Assembly: GCA_023053685.1 (NCBI GenBank)
Contig: JALIGW010000029.1
Span: forward strand, 1,177,501-1,241,500
DNA from: Diadophis punctatus similis
Lineage: Eukaryota > Chordata > Lepidosauria > Squamata > Dipsadidae
DNA: 64,000 nucleotides
Reading direction: 5' to 3'
The position numbers and the translations under genes are program-made. The notes under the pieces are model-generated. The model saw nothing but the letters and a program-made list of their open reading frames with translations, did no database searches and was not told where the DNA came from. This document shows positions 24,702 to 37,500 of the stretch, in pieces; positions within the stretch are counted from its first letter, which is position 1; every line of letters begins with the position of its first letter.

Positions 24702-26065
24702 TCTTCAAGGCTCTGCATTTTTGCAGATAGAAGAGACCCTTCTCTTCATTTTCCTCTAAAATAGTAACTACTGAAGTTAAAGTATTCCTTTTAATTTAGG
24801 CATTTATATTGCTTTGCTTAAAACAAAAACTTGTTAGCCACCTGGACTACCCACTGGAATGGAAAGATGAAGTGTACATTAATCAAAAGGTATGCACTGT
24901 ATACAAATGAACTTCTGCCTGTATTAAAAGGAAGGTCCCACAAATACTTGAAATAGTGTTTGCATTTGTTACTGGTATTCTCGTAACCATTATACAGTAG
25001 TTTTGCAGATTTGTCCACTGTATTTGTTACATTTCATTGAGCAAACGTCTAGAACCATCTCACTCAGCAGAATGAGCAGGAAGGTCTTATAAGGCAGTAG
25101 GACTGACCATATGATATCTAAAGATGGGAGAGTGCAGAGAGCACAAGGCCATAAAATCAAGATGAGAATTAAATCAGGGCACTAGAAGTGATCTGAGTTC
25201 TATAGAGCTGACACTTTAGTCCCTTAATATGACACACTTGCAATTGTACACTCTTCTCTGGGTCTCCAATCCAACTCAATTACAGGAAAACGTAAATAAA
25301 TGCTACCTCTCTGGCAAACTTTCCAACTTCACCATGACTGAGTGATTTAGGCTGTTATCTTGAACATGCTTACATGGGAGTGATTCTCACTAAATTTATA
25401 GGATATAACTTTAAGAGGATACATATACATAGCACTGTAAGGGTATGTGTGTGAAGGGATGATATCCACTATTGATTTCAGGGGTATAAAGACCTCTTAG
25501 GATGAAAATCAATTATATAATATAATATAATATATATATATTATTTTTTTATTTTTTTGGTTAATCAATTGTATATACTGCAGCTGCCCCTCTCACCCAA
25601 AATGACTTGGGGAGGGCACACAACAGAAGACTAATTTTTATTAGTCTTTTGCAGATGGAGTTTATAATTTCTGTATGTTCATGGTAAAAGATGTCAAGCT
25701 CTGTGAGACTCGCAAACTCAGAAAATAAGACACACTTGGAACTATATTTCTTGCTGGTAGGATATTGTATGTCTGTTAAAGTACAACACACAATTCATTT
25801 CTAATGTAATAAAGTACATGTGCTTTAGGTCTCATTCTCATATTCCCCCTTTTGCTGGATTGTATTGTCTTTGAAGTGGTCCTTCCTTCCTTTTCCACTT
25901 TCCCAAAGTCTCTTAGACATTCCATCTTGCCAAATGTTGGAGATGCTTAGCTTCACTAACCCTTCATCCTGTTTCTCCTCGAAGCATCCTTAGCATTGCA
26001 AAGTGGGCTAATAGCACTTTTGACTTTACTTTCGATATGAATAAACAGAATTGTGGTGGCGATAA
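24702..26065. other. Unassigned sequence with AT-rich run
   Basis: No gene was recognised. An ATAT/TAATATA low-complexity run lies near 25515-25560. Confidence 0.4.
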
Positions 26066-26281
26066 GAGCCATTATGGCACAGTGGTTAGAATATAGTATT
26101 GCAGGCTAACTCTATTCACTGCCAGGAGTTTGATTCTGACAGGCTCAAGATTGGCTCAGCCTTCCATCCTTCTGAGGACCCAGATTGTTGGGGGCAATAT
26201 GCTGACTCTTGTAAACATTTTAGAGAGCGCTTAAAGCACTATGAAGCAGTATATAATTCTAAGTGATATTGCTACTGCTAT
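26066..26281 (+). mobile_element. tRNA-derived SINE
   Basis: A pol III A-box-like TGGCACAGTGGTTAGAAT and a B-box-like GAGTTTGATTCTGA open the element. They are followed by GGCTCA..TTGGCTCAGCCTTCCATC, the GGACCCAGATTGTTGGGGGC block and AGCAGTATATAA at the 3' end. The homologous copy at 31361-31591 keeps all the same blocks. Confidence 0.85.
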
Positions 26282-27555
26282 CAGCACATATCATTTCCTG
26301 AACCAGCTCAGATTCAAGCCAAGATATTTTGCTGCTCAAGTCAAAGATCAAGATGATGCCTCATCCTCATCCCCATCTAGGGCAGCCATTGGCACATCTG
26401 TATGGATTGCAACCTGCAGGGAAATGCTGATTGGAGTTGAGCATTTTTGGAGGGCTTTAGTTTGGGGAAGGAAACTTTGACCTTTTCTAACAACAGTGAA
26501 GCCACTGTACCAGCTTCATCAGTTTTTGAACCAAAGCTTGCCCAATTTCTATCATATTCTACAGCACCTAAGGGGTTTGGATGGCATACATTGCCTCCCC
26601 TACTCACCCACCCAACACATACACTTTAAGAAAATTAAAATACACTGAGATTTGTCTAGCAAGTCCTATTATTTAGATAAGCTAATACAGTCTTTGATCC
26701 TATGAGAATATGATTAATTTCCATATGTTGCCAAGAGTTTAGGGAGGGGGGGAGAAGAAGTACAAAGCTAGCTTTGATACTTCGGAGCAAATCATTTTTT
26801 TGCAGTCTTGTTTTGCTAAAGCGTAAGCTAGGACAACACTTTTTTCTTTCTGCAACTTTTGTTCTTGCTCTAATTACAAACAATGCACTTAAATGCGGCT
26901 GTTCTCATTTCAAATGCTGCTTTACCAGTCTGGCTTTTCTGATTTTGGAAAAAGCTTGCTATTTCTAGTTTAATACTTCATAAGAAAAAGGCTTGTTAGC
27001 TCTGAACCAGGAGCATATATGCCTTTTCTTGCAAATTAATTCCGTGAAAAATTGAAGCAACAGAGATAAATCTTTTGAAAACTTTACATCAGTGGTCCAC
27101 ATGAAACACCAAAGAAGACAACAATCTTAGCAGAAGTGGTTGGGTAGGAAATTGCAATTGAACTCAGGGGGACTTCTGTATAAACAAGTTTAAAGTGTGA
27201 TTATAAATGCTACCCACACCAGTTCATCACACGCCTATTTCTTCCGATAAGCACTCAAAAGAGACGTGTTCAGGTATCTCCTGACCACCCCTTGCATTCA
27301 GCATACTTTTCAGCTGCCCATTTGCTTCACTATCTTCAGCTTGCCATTTGCTCCCTATTTCAAGAAATAAGGAAAAGAGAGCTACGCTTAATCAGGTCCA
27401 GAGGCAATCCACTTGCAGCCAGAATGCTAAAAAATATTGTGGCACCTTAAAGGCTAACACAATAATTATGGCAAGAGCTTTCAGCAGCTAAAATCCACTT
27501 CATTAAATGCAGGAAATGCTTTCCCAAGCTGCCTGTAACTCAGCACAGAGAAGAT
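26282..27555. other. Unassigned sequence
   Basis: No gene or repeat was recognised. Confidence 0.4.
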
Positions 27556-27559
27556 AGAT

Positions 27560-28416
27560 AAATGTGGATAAAGATACGTTTTCTCCCATCTGCACAATGT
27601 AGCACTCTATTAGAACTAAATGCAGAGAGATACAGGACTGATAAAAGAAATTACTTCTTTACACAATGCATTTTTAAAAGGTGGAATTTGCTATCATCAA
27701 ATGTAGTGATGGCCTCTAATTTAGACCCCTTTAAAAGGGGCCAAGAACAAATTAATGAAGAGGACTGTCAACATTCTGAATCATAGAAAAGGCAGAACTA
27801 CTCAGTTCCTATTTTGATTCTGTATTCTCCCATCAGGATGTATTTGTTCCACTAGGCAATTGCGAATAGCAGAATCAAAGAATGGGGCTGAAGCTCAAGA
27901 CTGATAGAAACATGTTAATGGAATACCTATTTATTTTGAATGAGTTTTAGTCTCCAGGGCCAGATGAATTGCATCCTAGGCCACTAAAGAAACTTGTTGA
28001 TGTGCTGTCCAAAATGTCTGTCCATTATCTTTAACAACTCCCAGAGAAGAAATGCAATGCCAAATGACTAGAAGATGGCAAATTTTTGAAAAGAAGGAAA
28101 GGAGGGTTAAAGTGCCTATAAATCAAGCTGATAGCAATGCCTGGAAAGATATTAGAACAGATTTTTAAAAACAATATATAATAATTGCCAGAAGCTAACA
28201 TGGATTGTCAAATACAAAACCTGTAGGACTAATCTTATCCTGTCTTTAAATTAACTTCCTTAGTAGAGTGTGGATATACGTAGACATAATATTTTTTGAT
28301 TTTCAGCAAAGCATTTGATAAAGTATCCTTGATTCTGATTATTGTATTAGTTACGTAGATTGAGTAGGAAGACAATTAAATGGATTCATAGATGGCTTGA
28401 AAACTATACTTAGAAT
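27560..28416 (+). mobile_element. Old CR1-group LINE, RT part
   Basis: Translation in mixed frames gives traces of LQGPDELHP and of the FDFQQ..DKV segment, which corresponds to the first RT aspartate motif (FDFSKAFDKV-type). Stops and frameshifts are frequent. The 3' end of the same copy is probably 29183-29329 plus 29961-30050. It is interrupted by the hAT MITE at 28417-28724. The upstream border is approximate. Confidence 0.55.
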
Positions 28417-28724
28417 CAGTGGTGGGTTTCAAATTTTTTACTGCCGGTTCTGTGGGCGTGGCTTGGTGGGCATGTTGTGGCTTGGTGGGAGTGGTTTGGT
28501 GGGAGTGGCAGGGGAAGGATATTGTAAAATCTCTATTCCCTCCCCACTCCAGGGGAAGGTTACTGCAAAATCCCCATTTCCTCCCGATCAGCTGGGACTC
28601 AGGAGGCAGAGAATAGATGGGGATGGGGCCAGTCAGAGCTGGTATTTACCGGTTCTCCGAACTACTCAAAATTTCCGCTACCGGTTCTCCAGAACTGGTC
28701 AGAACCTGCTGAAACCCACCTCTG
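28417..28724. mobile_element. hAT-like MITE (family A, TCAAAT subtype) nested in LINE
   Basis: The ends CAGTGGTGGGTTTCAAATT and GCTGAAACCCACCTCTG carry a perfect duplication CTTAGAAT (28409-28416 and 28725-28732). An internal duplication of GTGGCTTGGTGGG and AGGGGAAGG segments makes it longer than its sister at 24466. Confidence 0.95.
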
Positions 28725-29182
28725 CTTAGAATGTTCATAAGTGGCCCTTCCTAAGCTGAAATGAAGTGTTAAGGACTTGGATGAAGTAGTGGAGGGAATG
28801 ATACCAGACCAGGTGGTATCTGATATTTAATTCTTAATGTTGTTTAAAAATATAGTATCAGAATAATATTGATAAGTTAGAGAAATGAGCTGAAAATACA
28901 TAATAGAATGAAATTTAATAAAGAAACATGCAAGCTCTTTCACTTAAGAGAACAAAAATCAAATGTACAGCTATAGTGATGACGTGACATTTACAAAGAA
29001 GATTTTGAAGCCGCAGTTACTCATAACTGAATATCAGTTGTGCTATAGTTGCAAAGTGCTATAGTTGCAAAGCAGACCAGTGCAATTTTAGACTGCATCA
29101 TAATAGTTTTCCAGAACTTGTAAAGCTATGGTTTCATAGATTCTGGATTGGTTGGATCTAAACTCATATATTATATCCACTT
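28725..29182. mobile_element. Probable continuation of the decayed CR1-group LINE
   Basis: It lies between two recognisable parts of a CR1-type element in the same orientation, so it is probably its mid-portion. Sequence similarity by eye is weak. Confidence 0.4.
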
Positions 29183-29329
29183 TTGGATGCACATTTTAAG
29201 AAGGATTCAGAGAAATCGGAACTCCTTAGAAGGGCAACAAGAATGATCAGGGAACCAGAAAATATTTGCTATGAATTGAGATTGAAGGGAATGGGATTGT
29301 TTAAATTTGTGTGGTGTGGAGATTTGATA
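29183..29329 (+). mobile_element. CR1 3' segment, part 1 (split by MITE)
   Basis: Encodes LLRRATRMIREPE..YELRLKGMGLF, the well-conserved CR1 block just before the ORF2 end. It corresponds to the ATKMIRGLETKTYEERLQQLG form seen at 41927-42295. It resumes after the MITE at 29961. Confidence 0.8.
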
Positions 29330-29960
29330 TACCGTATTTTTCGGAGTATAAGACGCACCTTTTTCCTCCCTAAAAGTGGCTGAAAATTTGGGTGCGTCTT
29401 ATACTTCGAATGTAGCTTTTTCCCCAGCCCTAACTAGGTGCTAACAGATCTTCCCAGCTCTTATCTTGCAGGCTTTTTCATTGTTACTCTCTCCAAAGAA
29501 TGTTTTTCCAGCCCTAAGTCTTTGCAGGTTTTTTTTTCATTGCTCTACTTGCTCCAAAGAAGTTTTTTTCTAGCCCTAACCAGGTGCTAACGATCTTCCC
29601 AGCTCTTACTGGCTTGCAGGCTCTTTCATTGTTATTCTCTCAGAAGAAGGTTTTTTAAAGTCCTAACCAGGAGATAAAATAATGTGCTGAAGCTGCTCCG
29701 AATAAGTTTTTTTCTAGCCTAACTAGGTGCTAACGATCTTCCCAGCTCTTACTGGCTTGCATGCTCTTTCATTGTTACTCTCTCAGAAGAAGGTTTTTTA
29801 AAGTCCTAACCAGGGGATAAAATAATGTGCTGAAGCTGACCAGACTAAGGATGCTAGCCAGATGAATACCTGGTAGGCAGATTGTTTTCCCCTATTTTTC
29901 TCCCCAAAAACTAAGGTGCGTCTTATACTCCAGCACGTCTTATACTCCAAAAATATGGTA
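29330..29960. mobile_element. TA-type MITE (family F) nested in CR1
   Basis: The ends TACCGTATTTTTCGGAGTAT and CTCCAAAAATATGGTA are inverted and bordered by TA. The interior has four imperfect units containing GCCCTAA..GGTGCTAAC..ATCTTCCCAGCTCTTA and CTTGCAGGCT..TTCATTGTTA. This copy is 631 bp versus 464 bp for the copy at 20069, mainly from extra units. Confidence 0.92.
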
Positions 29961-30050
29961 GTTAGTATGTTTCAGACTCCTGAAAGGCTGCCACAGAGAA
30001 GAAGCCCAACTTCTGTACTTTGTTGTTCCATATATGTTGTTATTGTATTT
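29961..30050 (+). mobile_element. CR1 3' segment, part 2
   Basis: Continues the interrupted CR1 with words equivalent to ..GGCTGCCACAGAGA.GAAG.., the GCHREE segment of CR1 ORF2. The junction with 29329 is clean after removal of the MITE and one TA. Confidence 0.7.
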
Positions 30051-30095
30051 TATTTTATAATATTCAGATTCCATTTGAATATTATAAAATAAAAG
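30047..30095. repeat. Short AT-rich hairpin
   Basis: Arms of about 19-20 bp (TTTTATTTTATAATATTCA and its complement) are separated by about 9 bp. They have one or no mismatch. Confidence 0.9.
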
Positions 30096-30519
30096 CTCCT
30101 ACCTGTAGGAGCAGTTTCACCTTGTAATGAATTGCACAGAGAGGTGTGAGCTTCCCTTGAAGGAGAGGCTAGACACCCATGTGTTGTCAATCAATTAATT
30201 TCGGTTCCTGCTCTAAGCAAAAGTTTGAATTTGATGGCTTAATTGCCAGTTTCAGTACTATGATTCTCTTTCAAATGCCATCTACAAGGTGAAAGAGGAT
30301 TGTCTTCCTTCAGATTAGGAATCTGACTTCCATGAATACTACAGGTTGTCCACTAGAGCAGTGTTTTTCAACCTTTTTTGTGCGAAGGCACACTTTTTTC
30401 ATGAAAAAAATCACGAGGCACACCACCATTAGAAAATGTTAAAAAAATTTAACTCTGTGCCTATATTGACTATATATAAAGTAATTCTCTTGAATAGGAA
30501 TCAAATAAACAAAAAGAAA

Positions 30520-31360
<841 letters not shown>

Positions 31361-31591
31361 GAAGCTGAAGTGGTGCAGTGGTTAAATGCAGCCATTGCAG
31401 GCTGACTGCTAGTTCAACAGTTCAGCTGTTCAAATCTCACTAGGCTCAAGGTTGACTCAGCCTTCCATCCTTCCGAGGTCGGTAAAATGAGGACCCAGAT
31501 TGTTGGGGGCAATATGCTGAACTCTGTAAACCGCTTAGAGAGTGCTGTAAAGCACTATGAAGCGGTATATAAGAAAAGTGCTATTGCTATT
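31361..31591 (+). mobile_element. tRNA-derived SINE inside the microsatellite
   Basis: The A-box-like GTGGTGCAGTGGTTAAATGC and B-box-like GTTCAAATCTC open the element, followed by GGCTCAAGGTTGACTCAGCC, CCAGATTGTTGGGGGCAATA and GTATATAAGAAAAGTGC. It ends in GCTATT units that merge into the following CTTT array. It is the same family as 26066-26281. Confidence 0.9.
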
Positions 31592-31597
31592 GCTATT

Positions 31598-31696
<99 letters not shown>

Positions 31697-31797
31697 GTCC
31701 GTCTGTCTGTCTTCTCCTTCCTTCCTTCCTTCCTTCCTTCCTTCCTTCCTTCCTTCCTTCCTTCCTTCCTTCCTTCCTTCCTTCCTTCCTTCCTTCT
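31589..31797. repeat. (CTTT)n then (CTTC)n microsatellite
   Basis: Pure CTTT units to about 31695 are followed by a short CTGTCCGTCTGT interruption and then pure CTTC units to 31797. Confidence 0.97.
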
Positions 31798-31918
31798 GTC
31801 TTTCTCCCTGTAGGAGAAAGAAGGAACCTCTGTTGCCGTCTCCCGCGGGGCTGCAGCCACCCGACTGAGTCCCCGACCGTGGCAGCATCCCTGCTGTTCT
31901 CCGGCCAAGCGGCGAAGG

Positions 31919-32440
31919 AGCCCTGGAGCCCTGACGCCGCCCTGCATCTCGGTCTCTTGGGGCTTGTCCGGCAGCCTGCTGGGATCGCTGCGACGCAGGG
32001 AGTGAAGGAGCTGCTATTGCCGCTCCGGCATGTCTCTGTGGCTGACCGGGGAGCCGCGTCCTTGTTAACAATGGAGAAGCTGCGCGGAGCAGAGGCGCCT
32101 GGCGAGCGAGGCGAGTGGCTGCATCGGCGGCAGGCTCCTGCCCGCGTCTCCCGCCCGCTTGCCCACCTCTTGCCTTAGCATTTAAAAGAATGAGAGGCGG
32201 GCGGGCGGGAGACGCGGGCAGGAGCCTGCAGCCGATGTAGCCACTCGCCTCGCTCGCCAGGCGCCTCTGCTCCGCGCAGCTTCTCCATTGTTAACAAGGA
32301 CGCGGCTCCCCGGTCAGCCACAGAGACATGCCGGAGCGGCAATAGCAGCTCCTTCCCTCCCTGCATCGCAGCCTTCCCAGCAGGCTGCCGGACAAGCCCC
32401 AAGAGACCGAGATGCAGAGCGGCGTCAGGGCTCCAGGGCT
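31919..32440. repeat. Large GC-rich inverted repeat (palindrome)
   Basis: Two arms of about 240 bp (31919-32158 and 32201-32440) are reverse complements with few mismatches. A 42-bp spacer separates them. The matching arm ends are AGCCCTGGAGCCCTGACGCC and GGCGTCAGGGCTCCAGGGCT. A second, perfect small hairpin follows at 32457-32497 (18-bp arms, 5-bp loop). Confidence 0.95.
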
Positions 32441-32645
32441 AATACGGTAATAGAGGCATCTCTGTGTCCCGAAACCAACTTTCGGGACACAGAGATGTCC
32501 CGTAGCAAAAACACCCGGCGGGTGTTTTTCCCACGGCACACCTTACACTATGTCACGGCACACTAGTGTGCCGCGGCACAGTGGTTGAAAAACACTGCAC
32601 TAGAGAGATGGACTTGAGCTATTCTTATGGTATTGTCCACTGGAG

Positions 32646-32766
32646 CAGGGGTCTCCAACCTTGGCAACTTTAAGACTTGTGAACTTCAACTCCCAGCAAA
32701 GCTGGCTGAGGAATTCTGGGAGTTGAAGTCCACAAGTCTTAAAGTTGCCAAGGTTGGAGACCCCTG
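32646..32766. mobile_element. Palindromic hAT-like MITE (family C)
   Basis: It reads CAGGGGTCTCCAACCTTGGC to GCCAAGGTTGGAGACCCCTG, with the arms meeting near GCTGGCTGAGG. The flanking 8-mers CACTGGAG and CACTTGAG match at 7 of 8 positions. Confidence 0.9.
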
Positions 32767-32789
32767 CACTTGAGGAGATGTGGTTGAGC

Positions 32790-33148
32790 CAGGGGTGGGT
32801 TCCTCCCGGTTCGGACCGGTTCACCCGAACCAGTAGTGGCGTGTTGGTGACATCATGATGACATCACCGAACCGGATCGGTCAGTGCGGTGATGTCATTT
32901 TTTAAAAAAAAAAATTCAATTTATTTTTTTTAATTTTTTTTATTTTTTTCCCTTCTGAGCATGCACAGAAGCCGAGTTCTGGCACTGTGCATGCAGTCAC
33001 CATATTTTTTTCGGCTTTGCTTTTTTAAATTATTTTTTTCATATTACTGCGCATGCACGTGCACGAAGAACGCACACGCTCATGAGGCGTGACCACGCAG
33101 AGCGGGAGGGAGAGAACCAGCAGTGAGGTAAGTTGGAACCCACCCCTG
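32790..33148. mobile_element. hAT-like MITE (family A)
   Basis: The ends CAGGGGTGGGTTCCTCCCG and GTTGGAACCCACCCCTG carry a perfect duplication GGTTGAGC (32782-32789 and 33149-33156). A long A/T-run block fills 32900-33045. Confidence 0.95.
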
Positions 33149-34264
33149 GGTTGAGCTATTCTTATGGTAAAATATCAGTGTGTCATGCACAGGCTCACCT
33201 GAGGGGTTAGATTGCTTAAAACAAAAGTGAGAAACGTTTCTCCCTAGACAACAAAGGATGAAACATTTTAGACCGGTGAGGGCAAGTATGGCCCCTTTAC
33301 AAGCTGTGGACTTAAACTCCCAGAATTCCTGAGCCAGCATCGTCGTAAAGGAGCTATAGTGGCAAATCCCTGCAAACCCCTGATTTAGACCAACCAGGAA
33401 ATGCCACAAATGCCTTTCAGCTATTGGGCAATAAATGTATTTGGGCTTGTTTTCCATTTTTTCCTGAGGATGAGATATTGCTGGTAATGCAGTTGCCTCA
33501 GTCATTCAATGGCAGGCCCAGTCCTGCTGTGCACTAGATTCTAGGTCACAAAATCATATACTTCCTTAACCTTCATGTCAGGCAATCTCTGAGGCAAAGA
33601 AAAGGGGAATTCTGAAAATAAAAACAGGATTCTTTGCCTCTGCCAGCACAAAGTTTGAGGAAACAGTGAATAGCCCAGCACAACCTGTCAACAGAAAATC
33701 TCAGCCTTTTGAAAAGAAAAGGGATAAAAATCACATTGCTGGGAACTTGTATAGATTAGGACTGTTTTCTGAAGCTCCAGAGTATCTCACCCAATAGTTG
33801 CTGAAACTCTTATCACACCAAGACATGAAAAATGCTTTTGGTTGCTGTGCTGCGTACTAAAATGCCATTGGCTTCAATGAGATTTCAGTGTTCTTATCCT
33901 ATGTTGAGCTACAGCCTTTATTATTTGGACTTTTCCCCTTCATGTATTTTATGACATTTCTAGGCTAACAGTTTTTAGCATGTGAATATATTGGACATTT
34001 ATTCAAGTCTTGCACAGAGGGCAGATACCTTTCAGGGCTTCACTTCTGTTGCAGAGCAACTGCATTTTCTAAACACTAAAACTGACTTTGGTTATCATGG
34101 TTATTCAGCAGGGGTGAGTAATAAAACCAGCCAATCAACCAGCTTTTGGCCTTTGCAACACCCTGTGGCAGTGAGTCCCATTAATGAATGGTGCATTGTA
34201 TGGAGATGCGAATTTTTTTCACACTGAACACATTGCCAATCAATTCTGCAGGATATTTATTTAT
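33149..34264. other. Unassigned sequence
   Basis: No gene was recognised. The words ACTTAAACTCCCAGAATTCC at about 33310-33329 suggest a decayed family C MITE remnant. Confidence 0.4.
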
Positions 34265-34935
34265 GTATTTATTTATTTGATAGTTTTTATATGCCGCCCT
34301 ACTCCCTCAGGACTCAGGGCGGTGTACAACATTTTATAAAAAAAAAACTCCAAACAAATCATTAAAAAACAGCTTAAAAAACAGTTAAAATATATATATA
34401 CACACACCAAACATACATGGGGGAGACATCAGATGTAGAATCATCTCAAACTCACCCCGCCTGCAGGAAGAGCCATGTCTTAATGGCTTTTCGGAAGGCC
34501 AGCAAGGTGGGGATGACTCGGATCTCTGGGGGAAGTTGGTTCCAGAGAGCAGGGGGCCCCTACAGAGAATGCCCTCCCCCTAGGCCCCGCCAGTCGGCAC
34601 TGTTTGGCTGACGGGATCTGGAGGAGACCCACTCTGTGGGACCTGACCTGTCGGAGGGAGGAATGCCGCAGAATGCGGTCCCGGAGGTAGCCTGGTCCTA
34701 AGCCATGTAGGGCTTTAAAGATGATGATCAGCACCTTGAATTGTACCTGGAGACCAATGGGCAGCCAGTACAGCTGGCGGAGTATAGGTGTTACGTGGGT
34801 GTACCTTGAAACACCCACCACAGCACGCGCAGCTGCATTTTGCACCAGTTGAAGTCTCCGGATACTCTTCAAGGGCAGCCCCATGTAGAGCGCATTGCAG
34901 TAGTCCAGTCGAGAGGTGACAAGGGCGTGAGTGAC
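34265..34935 (-). mobile_element. L2-group LINE 3' end
   Basis: The minus-strand ORF (34480-34884, 134 codons) encodes [20 protein letters not shown], then [14 protein letters not shown], then [12 protein letters not shown] and [10 protein letters not shown]. These are the conserved C-terminal blocks of L2-type LINE ORF2. The 3' UTR ends with the GCCGCCCTGAGT-type palindromic motif (34290-34325) and TTATTTAT units. It is the best-preserved copy of the family in the window, but 5'-truncated with no RT palm. Confidence 0.88.
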
Positions 34936-36050
<1,115 letters not shown>

Positions 36051-36054
36051 CAGT

Positions 36055-36335
36055 ATTGGGACCATGCTGGTGACGCCATTGACGTTGCTTGTCAGAAGTT
36101 CGCAAAAGGTGATCACATGACCTGGGACACCACAATCGTCATGATTACATGTCAGTTGCCAAGCGTCCAAATTTTGATCATGGGACCATGAGGATGCTGC
36201 AGTGGATGTCAGTGTGAAAAACAGTAACTACCGGTAAGTCACTTTTTCAGTGCCCTTGTATCTTCAAACAGTCAGTAAATGAATGGTTGTAAGTTGAGTT
36301 CTACCTGTATGAATGGTTGTAAGTCGAGGTCTATT
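36055..36335. mobile_element. Decayed TA-type MITE (family G)
   Basis: The words AGGTGATCACATGACC, AAGTCACTTTTTCAGTGCC and ATGGTTGTAAGTCGAGG.CTA relate it to 11597-11985. The right end has a duplicated ATGAATGGTTGTAAGT segment. The left end is not clear. Confidence 0.65.
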
Positions 36336-36483
36336 TGTATTATTGGTTTACTGGATTCATAATAATTCCCAGTGTTATTTCTCAGGCAGGTGATACCGGT
36401 AGTACACCTGTTGGAGAAGATGTGTGACTTCAGGGTCCTCCTGGACTTATAGTTACTGTTTGACAGATAGGTGGAAGCCATGG

Positions 36484-36708
36484 TGTTACATACGGAGGTA
36501 CGTAGTAAATTTGCATAGCCACCGCTGATTGGCTGAAATAGCGGTGGCCGATTTGAACGCCTGTCACTGGCTGGCTAAGCTGCTGGGAAGCCCATAAAAG
36601 CGGCTTTCCTACGGCTTGCGGCCAGTTCCTGTGTCTACCTTCTTACTAGAGATAAAGTACTAAACTATTCTATGGCTCGTCTCTCCTTTCCCGCGCGCTG
36701 ATCTAACA
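36484..36708 (+). mobile_element. Solo LTR, sister of the Ty3/Gypsy LTR at 56131-56356
   Basis: It begins TGTTACATACGGAGG and ends GATCTAACA. A perfect 5-bp target duplication CATGG lies at 36479-36483 and 36709-36713. It shares CCACCGCTGATTGGCT, GGGAAGCCCATAAAAGCGGC and TTCCTGTGTCT words with the reverse complement of 56131-56356. CCATAAAAG could act as the TATA box and GATAAAG lies where a poly(A) signal would be. The internal region is gone by LTR-LTR recombination. Confidence 0.92.
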
Positions 36709-36713
36709 CATGG

Positions 36714-37140
36714 TACATCAGTTACAGCCCTACCTAGCAATGAATTACACCAGTATTGTTATTCAACTAGACTATTCATCTGTATGGGATTATTGCCTTT
36801 GAAGGTATCTCTAAATTGCAATTGGTATAAAATTGTGACTTCTTCTGATTTACATATTGATACCTGCATATCCACCTTGTCCAACAGGAATTGGTTCATC
36901 CAATATATTCATCCTGGTTGGAACCCACTTTTGTAAAACCAGGAATATGCTTTTCTGTCATATTCCTGGCTTCATAGAACAGCCTTACTGTAGAATTTAT
37001 TTATTATTTGTAAATCATATTTATATGGCTGAAAATTTCTGCCTCTGGGCAATGTATAATAAAACCATTAAATAACAATATTGACAATAGTCATTAAAAA
37101 CATTGATAGCATTATTAAAAGGATAAGCGATGTTGATTTT
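36714..37140. other. Unassigned sequence
   Basis: No feature was recognised. Confidence 0.4.
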
Positions 37141-37375
37141 TATTATTTATTTATATCCTGCCTTTATTGTTTTTACAAATAATTCAAGGCAGTGAACATA
37201 TCCAATATACCTTCTTCCTCCTATTTTGCTCATAACAACAACCCTGTGAGGAAGATTGAGCTGGGAGAGAGTGACTGGCCTAAAATCACCTAGCTAGCTT
37301 TCATAGCTAAAGCAGGACTAGAACTCATGGTCTCCTGCTTCCTAGCCTGGCGCCTTAACCTCAGGAGATCACTGT
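37141..37375 (+). mobile_element. MIR/CORE-type SINE-like fragment
   Basis: The words TATTTATATCCTGCCTTTAT, CAACCCTGTGAGGAAGAT, GAGAGAGTGACTGGCC.AAA and TCATGGTCTCCTGCTTCCTAG match a dispersed repeat also seen at 43600-43790 and 46700-46860. I assign it to a MIR/CORE-like group by general resemblance only. Confidence 0.55.
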
Positions 37376-37500
37376 TCCCTTGAGACCTGCAAGCCTGTTG
37401 ACGCAACCAGGTTGTGAGGGATTTCTGGAAGGATGGGAAGGAAGGAGCCAATCTCACCTCAAGAGGGCAGGGGATGTTCCATAGAGAAGTTGCCACGGCT
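37376..37500 (-). mobile_element. L2-group LINE C-terminal remnant
   Basis: The minus-strand frame reads PLEVRLAPSFPSFQKSLTTWL, the motif that ends L2-type ORF2 (PPEIR..SFRKALKTWL-like). The rest of the element is absent. Confidence 0.6.

Noticed and set aside
26066..26150. Possible tRNA-like gene
   Set aside because: It is the head of a dispersed SINE with a homologous copy at 31361.
31487..32071. Several ORFs of 100-180 residues with SFFL or KKER repeats
   Set aside because: They run through CTTT/CTTC arrays and one arm of the palindrome inside a hAT element.
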